Positions 12,225 to 21,655 of a stretch of 64,000 bases of DNA are shown here, in pieces; the first letter of the stretch is position 1; each line of letters opens with the position of its first letter. The notes beneath the pieces are model-generated. The model was given only the letters and a program-made list of their open reading frames with translations. It ran no database searches and was not told the origin of the DNA. Source of the stretch: Mixophyes australis (Eukaryota > Chordata > Amphibia > Anura > Limnodynastidae). Both the position numbers and the translations under genes were made by a program. The stretch covers positions 76,435,705 to 76,499,704 of the forward strand of contig JAVHZZ010000005.1 of assembly GCA_036250195.1 (NCBI GenBank), given 5' to 3'.

Positions 12225-12700
12225 CACTATATGAACAAAAGTGTTCGGACGCATGACCATTACACCAACAGGGACTGTAATGACATTGTATTCAAATACA
12301 TATACTTTATTATGGAGTTGGTCAACCTTATGCAGCGATAACAGCTTCTACTCTTCTTGGAAGGCTTTCCACAAGATGTTGGAGTGTTTCTGTGGGAATT
12401 TGTGCCCATTCATTCTGTAGAGCATTTATGAGGTCAGGCACTGATGTTGGACGAGAAGGCCTGGCTCACAATCTCCATTTCTATTCATCCCAAAGGTGTT
12501 CGATGGGGTTGAGGTCAGGGCTTTGTGCGGGTCAGTCAAGTTCTTCATGCTGAACTCATCAAACCATGTCTTTGTAGTCCTTGCTTTGTGCACTGGGTCA
12601 TAGTCATGTTAGAATAGAAAAGGGCCTTTCCTAAACAGTTGCCACAAAGTTGGAAGCATAGCATTGTCCAAAATGACTTGGTATGGTGAAGCATTTTTCC
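12225..12700 (-). pseudogene. Tc1/mariner transposase remnant (C-terminal end and TIR)
   Basis: CACTATATGAACAAAAGTGT at 12225, preceded by TA, is a Tc1-type terminal inverted repeat. Reading the minus strand inward gives recognisable C-terminal Tc1 transposase: TTKTWFDEF, then LD-stop-PAQSPDLNPIEHLWDE, including the NPIEHLWDE block with the third catalytic acid of the DDE triad. At least three in-frame stops interrupt it, one replacing the Trp expected before PAQSPDLNP. Similarity ends near 12700, so the DNA-binding half and the other TIR are missing. An old, inactive fragment. Boundaries on the right are approximate. Confidence 0.88.
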
Positions 12701-13898
12701 TAAAGGTTATTTTTACAGGAAACACTAGATGGATATAACTGAATGTTCAATGTTAGTGTGACAGCAACTAAAGTCCAAATGTCCCATTTTGCATCTTTCC
12801 ACCTAATGTATGACGTTTTCCTGTGATTTAGCCAATCTCTTCATAAGAAATGAAATACTATCTACACAGCTGTTGAATGTAAATGCAAACATTAAGATTG
12901 TGCAATGTGCTAATGAGCTTCTGTGTGTTTCCTTCCTGGAATGAGTGTACAAGGGTTCAGCTGTGACATATTATCATATATCAAAATTCCCATCTGTTCT
13001 CATTCTTGGTTTCGCATCCTCTCCCTTTCATTATCCTCTGGAATGCTTGCTGCTTTGGGCGTATGTCATCAACGATGAAGAAACAAAACTTAATCTAAAG
13101 TATAGTTGGAAGAATTAATACAGTACTTGGTTCACATATGTAATGTCAAATGACTGTAACTGAAATAAACTAACCAAACCTCAACAATATACTTTACAGT
13201 GGACTCCATTTGTTGTAATACTTATGGGCACAATCACATTTACATTTTTATGCATTTTACTAAACTCACAAAAACCACATGCAAATATCATGCATAATAA
13301 TGAACCTTGATTTAAACAATAACTAATCCACACACGCTATTTGGCACTATAGACTTTAGTGGCAATGAATCGCATGAAAATCAGACTGACAGCTAAAGAC
13401 TTTGAGAGTCCATGTACTAAGATGGGTTAACCCACTGCGAAGTAACGTATCATGCATCACCCCTATCTGTGTTCTGCAAAATGGTTCAGTAAAATGCTGT
13501 TATGAACTGTGGCAGCTTTCTCTTGTTAGTCTAGCAGCTAGATGACTTTAGCCAATCAGATGGGCCTTTGATAAAGTCATTAGCTGCTTTGAGACTCCAG
13601 CAAAGAAATACAATACAAATTGTACTGCTGGCTACAACAGGACTGCCATCAGCAACTGCTGGGCCCAGTATAAATGAAACGGGCACATGTCCCTCTCCCC
13701 CCCTCCCCCCGTGCTTCCAGTGGTGTCATGTGGAGCCATTGAGCAAGTATATTCTATGTTCCTCACTCTCTACTGAAATGTCCCAGGGAGGGGGCATTTT
13801 CATCATGTAGGGACACATCAAAGTGGGGAAAAAACAATATAGTTCCTTGACAAACATCATCTGGAAGGAAAATGTTTTCACCTATGTGAAGATAAATG
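12701..13898. other. Non-coding stretch, nothing recognised
   Basis: No coding signal or repeat boundary supported. A C-rich tract at 13690-13720 resembles the C-rich parts of the hAT elements but has no visible termini. Confidence 0.45.
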
Positions 13899-13903
13899 GT
13901 TGG

Positions 13904-14783
13904 TGTGAAGATATCGGGTTTATCTGGCCCAATGCTACCCACTTCACGCTGACTGGCCACTTACGGGTGCTTTACTATGCCAGGGAAGTCTACCCAGTAT
14001 CTTCTAGGGTTCTCAGTCACTCAGGCAGTTAGAAAGTAAAGCAATACATTTATTGTAATAAAAACAATCACTTGATTATTATATACACACAATAAATAAA
14101 TGCCAGGCAGGTTTACCACACTATCTGTCCCTTACCCCACTAACTTGAGTTACAGTCACCTGGCTATCCGAACTTGACGACCCATGGATCTGCCGATATA
14201 TTTCACTGGTAGAGTATGGCAACTCTAAAACCAGCCACCCTGCAGCTTCTAAACCCAGAATGGATATATCCTCCCCCCTGGAGTGGCTCCTTATATCTAG
14301 GGTCTAATTTCCACAGTGTTTTCCCCTCCCTGGGCAGACCCCTTGGTATATCCTTCTTAATCACTGGTGGGTGCTGTATCAGGGGGTTGAGGAGGAGTGG
14401 AGATGAGCTGTACTTCCATAGAAGGTCCCCTGCTGGGCTCTAGACAAATGTCTGAACTAGTCATGTTGAGAACAATGGATACTAATTGACCTTCCCCCTC
14501 AACTGTATCCTGCAATCTGAGCCCTAAATATAACCCCCCCTGGCTTCACTTTAAGGACAATGAATAACAACCTCTCTGCCACATCATCAATATACAATAC
14601 ACAATATACATATTTACAATGAGCTACAATGTCCCCTTATCCACATGTAATTAGACACTACAGTGGTATTCTGTTGAGCTGGGGAACAAAAGCAAGGCCT
14701 CTAAAAAGTACATGCTATAATCCACATTTGGTGAGAAACGAGGGACAGACTGGTTAGGGTGTTATCAAACTTGTTTCGTCACA
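13904..14783. mobile_element. Solo LTR, 880 bp, TGTGA...TCACA type
   Basis: Starts TGTGAAGATATCGGG and ends TTTCGTCACA. A perfect 5 bp target duplication GTTGG lies at 13899-13903 and 14784-14788. Termini resemble those of the candidate solo LTR at 25058 (TGTGAGGACACC...GTCTCGTCACA). No internal domain is present. Orientation is not settled: AATAAA-like signals occur on both strands near 14060-14095. Confidence 0.75.
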
Positions 14784-14788
14784 GTTGG

Positions 14789-16126
14789 GTTCTGCTCTTT
14801 GTGCCTGGGGCTGGTTTTCACAGTCCCGAAAGTCTGTGAAGGGAGGGTAAGATTGGAGAGCATGAAGAAGATTGAAGGTGGCAGGGAGGAGGTGAGCAAG
14901 ATGAGGTAGAAACACAGCCGTTTGTTGGACCATTGAGGAAGATGAGAGACAGAGGACAACAAGGGAGAGGGGGAGAACAAGAAACACATGAGAGAGGTTA
15001 GGAAACAACATTAGGATGGCTAAAGGATGACACTGTATGTGGACTATGTTGGCTTCTTCTAACTGTTATTGCAGCTATCACAACCTGGTGCTGGTTTGAT
15101 ATCTGGATCCTGGAATGTCAGGGACTGTTTGGAAAATATATCTGTACATGATTTGTGCAATAAGTGGGCACAGTACATAACACAGCCCTCGCAATGTCCA
15201 CATCACTCATCCCAAAATGCCCCCGACATGCCCCTCACTTGCTCCAAAATTACTCCACATGCCCATCAGACATCCCTACGCGCCCCTCAGACCTCCCCAG
15301 ACCTTTCAGCCAATGTACTGTACATTAACCAGTTGTCAGTTCCGGGGCCACCTCTTGGGCCATTTCCATGTTCTCTTCCACTTCCTGATGCTTCTCTTTC
15401 TTCATCTTGCTCAAGTTGGAGAGGTACGAGTCGCCACACTGCAGATATGTTTTCCACACACACATTTAAAATGCAATTTACAGCACTAGCTACCTTAAAT
15501 GAAAGGAAACTAAAACTAAAACATTAAATTTATTGAATTTTTATTTAATATTATATAAATATTGATATATGACAGGTCACAGGAATGACTGAGCATATTA
15601 CCTCAGAAATACAAAAAATACAGTCAAATACAATGCCATTGTATTTGCAATACTGTTTGTTTTATAAGTAATCAGCCCAATGATTTTCCAGAAGTCTGTG
15701 CCTCTTTCAATGCTAATTATATGATATTGAAGGACATACAGTATAAGAACTTTGTAAAGGGTCTGTATAGTACTGCAGAGAAAAACTGTTCATAAACATA
15801 ATTACTTCTAAAGAGAAAAGTACAGTTATGGACATTATACTCCTTATAACTCTTCAACCCCCCAGTCCACTCCAACCCAACACAATTTACTTGCCTTGTT
15901 GTTTCTATATTTCAATTCTTCCTTTTATGATTTCTCCCTTCTCACAAGATGTGGTGGCTCCTAGCTACTTGTAAACTGATAGTGTGCTGTGCAATGATGA
16001 GGTCACAGCACGCTCCCAGGTTATCAGTGACTAGGAGCCACCACATCACTGGACAAAGTTAATTTCAAGGAGGTGTGGGCAAGAAGGTCATTGCTGGCCC
16101 TCTAGTTATTTTGTGCCCCTTACAAC
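14789..16126. other. Non-coding stretch with a small hairpin
   Basis: No gene supported. The 152-codon plus-strand frame at 15069 lies partly in a C-rich tract (15180-15310) and has no family motif. The hairpin at 15948-16047 is listed separately. Confidence 0.5.
15948..16047. repeat. Inverted repeat, 17 bp arms
   Basis: GATGTGGTGGCTCCTAG (15948-15964) and its exact reverse complement (16031-16047), with further partial pairing inside. It looks like part of a MITE, but no target duplication was identified. Confidence 0.85.
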
Positions 16127-16131
16127 CTTAC

Positions 16132-16799
16132 TGTCACGGTCGTCTGAATTTCTTGATCCGATTCGGGACCCTTGGGACTAGATGGAGCAGGAGTGAAACA
16201 GAACTTAGCAGCCTGGATGAACTTCTTGCTCATGTTCGTGCTGATTGTAGAATATAGCAGGGGAATTAGCAGTCTGGAAATGTAGACAGGAACACTGCAC
16301 TTGTAATGCAGTCAGGAACACTGCACTTGTAATGCAGTCAGGAACACTGCACTTGTAATGCAGTCAGGAACACTGCACTTGTAATGCAGTCAGGAACACT
16401 GCACTTGTAATGCAGTCAGGAACACTGCACTTGGAGTGCAGACAGGATTACTGCACTTGTAATGCAGTCAGGAACACTGGAGCCAAGAACTATCCTCTGG
16501 AGAGAAGTGTGTTGTTCTGGCAATGAACAGATCACAGCAGCAGGTTTAAATAGGATGTCCCAAGCAACTATTGGCTGATCAGTTCATGTGATCACAGCTT
16601 CTGAATCTGGTTGGTTTGGAATGATCACCTGACTGCATCCAAGATGGCCGCGCCCATGCTGCAGGACAGACAGTATGTGTTTGTTTACAAATGAAGGTGT
16701 GGAGAACGGGAATGCTGCAGATGACCAGAAGGGACCCAGGTAGCCGTGATATGACAGCGGCGGATAAGGTAAGTGCGGCTAAGATCCCGATTTGTGACA
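16132..16799 (-). repeat. Element A 3' LTR (668 bp)
   Basis: Bounded by TGTCACAAATC and CGACCGTGACA on the minus strand. Identical in layout to the 5' LTR except for two extra copies of a 26 bp repeat (7 plus a partial at 16287-16480, against 5 plus a partial in the 5' LTR), which explains the exact 52 bp length difference. Two of its units are variant (GGAGTGCAG; GGATTA). Confidence 0.95.
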
Positions 16800-19700
16800 G
16801 TACCCCCTCCCTTACGAGTGGCCACTGGACACTTAGATTGGGGCTTAGTTGGAAACTTGCGGTGAAATTTTTTGATGAGAGATGGAGCGTGAACATCAGA
16901 AGCTTTGATCCAGGCCCTCTCTTCTGGACCATAGCCTTTCCAGTCGACTAGATATTGTAAGGTTTTATGTCGAAACCGAGAGTCCAAGATCTCTTTAATT
17001 TCATATTCGTCACCATGTTCAGTCTGCACTTCAGGAGAAACCAGTTTGGGTGTATAAAACCGATTTAGCACCAGTGGTTTCAAGAGAGAGATATGGAAGG
17101 TGTTGGGTACCCTGAGGTAAGATGGTAGATGTAATTTGTAGGACACTGGATTGATGACTCGGGAGATGTTAAACGGTCCAATAAAGCGAGGAGCGAATTT
17201 CATAGATGGAACTCTGAGGCGTAGATTGCGAGTAGACAGCCAGACTCTGTCTCCGGGTTTCAAGCTTGGAATGGCTCGTCGCTTTTTGTCGGCCTGAATT
17301 TTGTAGCGTTGGGACGCTTTAAGTAGAGATTCCCATACCTGGCGCCAGTGGCCTGTAAAATTCTTTAGGAAAACTTCAGAGGCAGGTACTGAGGCTGTAG
17401 GAAGTGGAGTAAACAAGGGTACCCTGGGGTGTAGGCCATAGACCGTATGAAATGGAGTGGAAGCAGAGGATTCGTGATAATGATTATTATGAGCAAATTC
17501 TACCCAAGGAAGCAGATCTACCCAGTCGTCTTGAGAAGAGGATATGTACAAACGGAGAAATGTTTCTAGGTCTTGATTAACTCTTTCCGTTTGCCCGTTG
17601 GATTGGGGATGATAGGCCGAAGAGAAGTTTAGTTTGATCTGTAGTGCTTGGCACAAGGATCTCCAGAATTTCGCCACAAACTGAACTCCTCTATCTGAGA
17701 CGATTTCTTCAGGACACCCATGCAAACGGAAGATCTCCTTTATAAATTGCTGAGCCAGGATAGGTGCTGATGGGAGTCCACGGAGAGGAACAAAATGCGC
17801 CATTTTAGAGAATCGGTCAACGATGACCCAGATGGTATTGAAATTATTAGAATTGGGCAAATCGGAAACAAAGTCCATAGAAATATGGGTCCAGGGTTTG
17901 GTGGGAATAGGCAGAGGCAAAAGTTGACCAGCTGAAGATTGTCTGGAACTTTTATGTTGGGCACAGCTGCCACATGCGGAAACAAATTGCTGAACATCCT
18001 GATGAAGCGTAGGCCACCAGTAGCTTCTCAATATGAAAGATTGAGTTTTGCGGATGCCAGCATGACCGGCAAATCTGGAACAATGTGCCCATTGGAGCAA
18101 TTTTTTCCGCAGATTCTCAGGAACAAAAGTTTTCCCTTGGGGAGGTGTATTGTCGGGTCTACTGACTGCGATGCTGAGTGGGCTGATAATAGGCCGTGGA
18201 TCCACAATGATGGAATCTTCTTCTTTTACCATAGAACGTGACAGAGCATCGGCCTTGCGATTTTTGGAACCGGGACGGAAGGTGACATGGATATCAAATC
18301 GAGAAAAGAATAGTGCCCATCGGGCCTGACGTGGATTCATACACTGTGCAGTTTTAAGGTAGAGCAGATTCTTGTGATCCGTGTATATTGTGACAGGATA
18401 ACGAGCTCCCTCAAGTAAATGTCTCCACTCTTCAAGCGCCAATTTGATGGCAAGCAGCTCTTTGTCCCCTATGGCATAATTTCGTTCAGCTGGTAAAAAT
18501 TTTCGGGAGAAGAACCCGCAGGGATGCCATTGCTCATCAGCTGGTTTTTGGGAGAGAACTGCCCCTACTCCGACAGATGAGGCATCAACTTCCAAGTAGA
18601 ATGGACAGGTTAAATCTGGTTGCCTCAGTATGGGAGCAGAAATAAATGCTTGTTTCAGAAGTTGAAAAGCAGATTGGGCTTCTTCAGACCACTTGGCAGG
18701 ATTAGCTCCTTTCCTGGTGAGGGCGGTGAGTGGTGCTACTACAGTAGAGTAGCCACGAATAAATTTTCGATAGTAGTTAGCAAATCCCAGAAATCGCTGT
18801 ACTGCCTTTAGTGTAGATGGTTGAGGCCAGTTAAGAATAGCTTGCACCTTCTCTGGGTCCATACGAAGACCAGTGCCCGAGATGATATACCCCAAGAATG
18901 GAATGGATTCAACTTCGAAGGTGCATTTTTCAAGCTTGCAATACAGTTTATTCCTTCTGAGACGGCTGAGGACCTCTTTAACATGTCTGCGATGGGACTG
19001 GATATCAGAGGAGAAAACGAGGATATCGTCCAAATATACCACAATAGTATGGTACAGTAAGTCCCGAAAGATTTCGTTTATGAAATTCTGAAAAACCGCT
19101 GGGGCATTGCTCAGACCGAATGGCATGACAAGATATTCGTAGTGCCCATCCCTGGTGTTAAAGGCGGTTTTCCATTCATCGCCACGCCTGATACGGATCA
19201 AATTGTAGGCCCCGCGGAGATCCAACTTCGTAAATATTTGCGCACCTTTGACTCTGTCAAATAACTCTGTGATGAGGGGCAGAGGATACCGGTTCTTGAT
19301 GGTAATGTCGTTGAGACCTCGGTAATCGATGCAGGGACGTAATCCACCATCTTTTTTTTTTACAAAAAAGAACCCAGCTCCTGCCGGTGACGAGGATGGG
19401 CGAATAAAGCCCCTTTCCAAGTTCTCTTTTACATATTTAGACATAGATTCTGTCTCAGGGATAGAAAGAGGGTAGACTCTGCCACGCGGTGGGGTTTTAC
19501 CCGGAACAAGATCAATGGGACAGTCCCAATCCCGATGAGGTGGTAGAGTCTCAGCGGCCTGCTTACTGAAAACGTCTGTGAACTCTTGGTAGGCAGAAGG
19601 AACTGGCAAAACTTCCTTATCAGAGGTGGAGCAATGTGGAAGAACACGTTGTAAACAGGACCCGAAACAAGTTGGAGCCCACGCCAGGATTTGTGGAGTC

Positions 19701-21019
19701 GACCAGTCAATATGGGGGTTATGCGTTTGAAGCCATGGAAACCCGAGAACCACAGGGCTAGTGGCTTCTGGGATGACCAAAAAGGTAAGAGACTCGGAAT
19801 GCAGAACTCCTATTTGGAGCGTCACTGGAGAAGTCTGATGCGTAATGGTACCCCCTGGAATACGGCTACCGTCAACCGCAGAGAGAAAGATGGTCACTGG
19901 AATTTTCTCTAGTGGAATGGCTAGTTCAGCAGCTAATCTGGCAGACATGAAATTCCCAGCTGCTCCAGAATCCAGCAGGGCTGAAATGTATTGGGAGCCT
20001 TGAGCGTGTTTCAGAGTGACTGGGATAATACAGTCCTTGCCTTGTGGGGAGCGAAGAGCCACTCCTAGGCTCACTTCCTCATTGTCAGCTAGGAGGTTGT
20101 GTTTACCCGGCTTACGAGGACAATGATGTAACCGATGTCCGGAACTGGCACAGTATAAGCAAAGTTTCTCTCTAACTCGCCGTTCTCGCTCGGTGGGTAA
20201 AAGACGTGCTTTGCCTAATTGCATGGGTCCTTCAGGGAAAGGAGACGGTACACGGACCCGTTGAATAGGGTGGAACTTGGGGTGTTTCAGCTTCCTCTTT
20301 TCTAGAGTTCTTTCTCTGAACCGAAGATCAACCCGATTGCAGGTGGTAATCAATTGGTCTAGCGTTGTAGGTAAGTCCCGAGATGCTAATACATCCTTAA
20401 TGTGGTCAGACAGGCCCTGCCAGAAAACCGCAACAAGAGCATCGTTATTCCAAGATAGTTCAGAGGAAAGTGTTTGAAATTGAACGGCATATTGGCCCAC
20501 AGACTGCTGCCCTTGCCGAAGGCGCAGAATATCTAAAGCGGCTGACGTTGTTCTTCCAGGCTCGTCGAATATTCTGCGGAAGGTAGACAGGAAGCTATCA
20601 ATGTCAAATAAAATTGGGTCAGATTTTTCCCAGAGCGGTGATGCCCATGCCAGAGCTTGCCCTGATAGTAGCGAAACAATATAAGCAGTTTTGGTACGTG
20701 CAGTGGGGAAATTTCCGGGTTGTAATTCAAAGTGTATACTACACTGGTTGAGAAACCCGCGGCAATTCTTCGGATCACCATTGTATTTAGCTGGCGTGGG
20801 AAGATGGAGTCTGGATGAAGTAAGTAGTGAAGCAGGTATTACTGGCTCAGGCGGAGTATGGGATGGTTGACTGCGGAATAACTGCAAGGTATCCATACGT
20901 GTAAAAACATCCTGCAGCAATCTCAAAATTTGCCCCTGGTTAGTTTCTTGTCTCTCAATGCGTTCAGCTAATATTTGGACAGAGTCCTCCCTCGGGGTAT
21001 GTTCCCCTAGCGGATCCAT
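16685..21019 (-). CDS. Gag-Pol fusion polyprotein of element A
   Basis: One open frame of 1444 codons from the first ATG after the primer-binding site (M at 21019). It also stays open upstream to an ATG inside the 5' LTR (21136), which would add 39 residues; I prefer the internal start because the related element B starts at the same place. Approximate residues: capsid-type Gag region 60-240; CCHC zinc knuckle CLYCASSGHRLHHC 285-298; aspartic protease DSGA ~349; reverse transcriptase with YLDD ~662; RNase H with EVDAS ~810 and TDHKN; integrase H2C2 zinc finger ~980, then DDE residues ~1049, ~1108 and ~1144 with D-X35-E spacing; a GPF motif; chromodomain ~1337-1390 (YLVDWKGYG). The frame runs through the polypurine tract into the 3' LTR before stopping. 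Gag and Pol share a frame because of one extra base at the old frameshift site (20101-20108). No disabling stop is seen. Confidence 0.95.
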   Translation of the reverse strand: MDPLGEHTPREDSVQILAERIERQETNQGQILRLLQDVFTRMDTLQLFRSQPSHTPPEPVIPASLLTSSRLHLPTPAKYNGDPKNCRGFLNQCSIHFELQPGNFPTARTKTAYIVSLLSGQALAWASPLWEKSDPILFDIDSFLSTFRRIFDEPGRTTSAALDILRLRQGQQSVGQYAVQFQTLSSELSWNNDALVAVFWQGLSDHIKDVLASRDLPTTLDQLITTCNRVDLRFRERTLEKRKLKHPKFHPIQRVRVPSPFPEGPMQLGKARLLPTERERRVREKLCLYCASSGHRLHHCPRKPGKHNLLADNEEVSLGVALRSPQGKDCIIPVTLKHAQGSQYISALLDSGAAGNFMSARLAAELAIPLEKIPVTIFLSAVDGSRIPGGTITHQTSPVTLQIGVLHSESLTFLVIPEATSPVVLGFPWLQTHNPHIDWSTPQILAWAPTCFGSCLQRVLPHCSTSDKEVLPVPSAYQEFTDVFSKQAAETLPPHRDWDCPIDLVPGKTPPRGRVYPLSIPETESMSKYVKENLERGFIRPSSSPAGAGFFFVKKKDGGLRPCIDYRGLNDITIKNRYPLPLITELFDRVKGAQIFTKLDLRGAYNLIRIRRGDEWKTAFNTRDGHYEYLVMPFGLSNAPAVFQNFINEIFRDLLYHTIVVYLDDILVFSSDIQSHRRHVKEVLSRLRRNKLYCKLEKCTFEVESIPFLGYIISGTGLRMDPEKVQAILNWPQPSTLKAVQRFLGFANYYRKFIRGYSTVVAPLTALTRKGANPAKWSEEAQSAFQLLKQAFISAPILRQPDLTCPFYLEVDASSVGVGAVLSQKPADEQWHPCGFFSRKFLPAERNYAIGDKELLAIKLALEEWRHLLEGARYPVTIYTDHKNLLYLKTAQCMNPRQARWALFFSRFDIHVTFRPGSKNRKADALSRSMVKEEDSIIVDPRPIISPLSIAVSRPDNTPPQGKTFVPENLRKKLLQWAHCSRFAGHAGIRKTQSFILRSYWWPTLHQDVQQFVSACGSCAQHKSSRQSSAGQLLPLPIPTKPWTHISMDFVSDLPNSNNFNTIWVIVDRFSKMAHFVPLRGLPSAPILAQQFIKEIFRLHGCPEEIVSDRGVQFVAKFWRSLCQALQIKLNFSSAYHPQSNGQTERVNQDLETFLRLYISSSQDDWVDLLPWVEFAHNNHYHESSASTPFHTVYGLHPRVPLFTPLPTASVPASEVFLKNFTGHWRQVWESLLKASQRYKIQADKKRRAIPSLKPGDRVWLSTRNLRLRVPSMKFAPRFIGPFNISRVINPVSYKLHLPSYLRVPNTFHISLLKPLVLNRFYTPKLVSPEVQTEHGDEYEIKEILDSRFRHKTLQYLVDWKGYGPEERAWIKASDVHAPSLIKKFHRKFPTKPQSKCPVATRKGGGTVTNRDLSRTYLIRRCHITATWVPSGHLQHSRSPHLHL
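16803..16813 (-). other. Polypurine tract, element A
   Basis: AAGGGAGGGGG on the minus strand, 3 nt (TAC) before the 3' LTR start. Primes plus-strand DNA synthesis in LTR elements. Element B has the equivalent AAGGAGAGGGG followed by TAC. Confidence 0.85.
20062..20108 (-). other. Decayed gag/pol frameshift signal, element A
   Basis: The minus strand reads GGGTAAAC (20108-20101) where element B has GGGAAAC. The extra T puts pol in the gag frame. Downstream, CTCCTAGCT (20096-20088) can still pair with AGCCTAGGAG (20071-20062): 9 bp with one bulge. The ancestral gag stop survives as TAG (20092-20090) in another frame. Confidence 0.8.
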
Positions 21020-21022
21020 TAG

Positions 21023-21032
21023 GCCAGAACAA
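21023..21032 (-). other. Primer-binding site (self-priming), element A
   Basis: The minus strand reads TTGTTCTGGC starting 2 nt inside the 5' LTR. It is the exact complement of GCCAGAACAA at the predicted mRNA 5' end (21372-21363), which fits the self-primer mechanism known for Tf1/sushi elements. I did not attempt a tRNA match. Confidence 0.85.
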
Positions 21033-21034
21033 AC

Positions 21035-21650
21035 TGTCACGGTCGTCTGAATTTCTTGATCCGATTCGGGACCCTTGGGACTAGCTGGAGCAGGAGTGAA
21101 ACAGAACTTAGCAGCCTGGATGAACTTCTTGCTCATGTTCGTGCTGATTGTAGAATATAGCAGGGGAATTAGCAGTCTGGAAATGTAGACAGGAACACTG
21201 CACTTGTAATGCAGTCAGGAACACTGCACTTGTAATGCAGTCAGGAACACTGCACTTGTAATGCAGTCAGGAACACTGCACTTGTAATGCAGTCAGGAAC
21301 ACTGCACTTGTAATGCAGTCAGGAACACTGGAGCCAAGAACTATCCTCTGGAGAGAAGTGTGTTGTTCTGGCAATGAACAGATCACAGCAGCAGGTTTAA
21401 ATAGGATGTCCCAAGCAACTATTGGCTGATCAGTTCATGTGATCACAGCTTCTGAATCTGGTTGGTTTGGAATGATCACCTGACTGCATCCAAGATGGCC
21501 GCGCCCATGCTGCAGGACAGACAGTATGTGTTTGTTTACAAATGAAGGTGTGGAGAACGGGAATGCTGCAGATGACCAGAAGGGACCCAGGTAGCCGTGA
21601 TATGACAGCGGCGGATAAGGTAAGTGCGGCTAAGATCCCGATTTGTGACA
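21035..21650 (-). repeat. Element A 5' LTR (616 bp)
   Basis: Same termini as the 3' LTR. Contains 5 full 26 bp repeats (CAGGAACACTGCACTTGTAA and six more bases each) at 21190-21330, downstream of the predicted start and thus in the transcribed leader. Confidence 0.95.
21363..21403 (-). promoter_or_regulatory. Core promoter and self-primer, element A
   Basis: The minus strand has TATTTAAA (21403-21396), 23 nt, then GCCAGAACAA (21372-21363), which is the predicted RNA 5' end and the self-primer. The TATA-to-start distance of 31 nt is ideal for RNA polymerase II. The 3' LTR has the same motif. Confidence 0.82.
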
Positions 21651-21655
21651 CTTAC

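Larger units (their letters stand above)
16132..21650 (-). mobile_element. Complete Tf1/sushi-type LTR retrotransposon (element A)
   Basis: Two LTRs (16132-16799 and 21035-21650) flank one long Gag-Pol frame, and a perfect 5 bp target duplication CTTAC lies at 16127-16131 and 21651-21655. Orientation is minus, so the right LTR is the 5' LTR. Outside the repeat array the LTRs differ by a single base that I can see (gatgg against gctgg near 16183/21086), so insertion was recent. Primer-binding site, polypurine tract, TATA box and an unbroken Gag-Pol frame are all present; it looks structurally able to move. The Pol order (protease, RT, RNase H, integrase, chromodomain) places it among chromoviruses (Ty3/gypsy, Metaviridae). 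Confidence 0.96.

Noticed and set aside
12056..12234. 98-codon serine/histidine-rich frame at 12045
   Set aside because: Derived from a CTCTCACA-type low-complexity tract and overlaps the Tc1 terminal repeat.
15069..15527. 152-codon plus-strand frame
   Set aside because: No family motif, composition driven by a C-rich tract, no start context or splice signals. Length is plausible by chance in GC-richer DNA.
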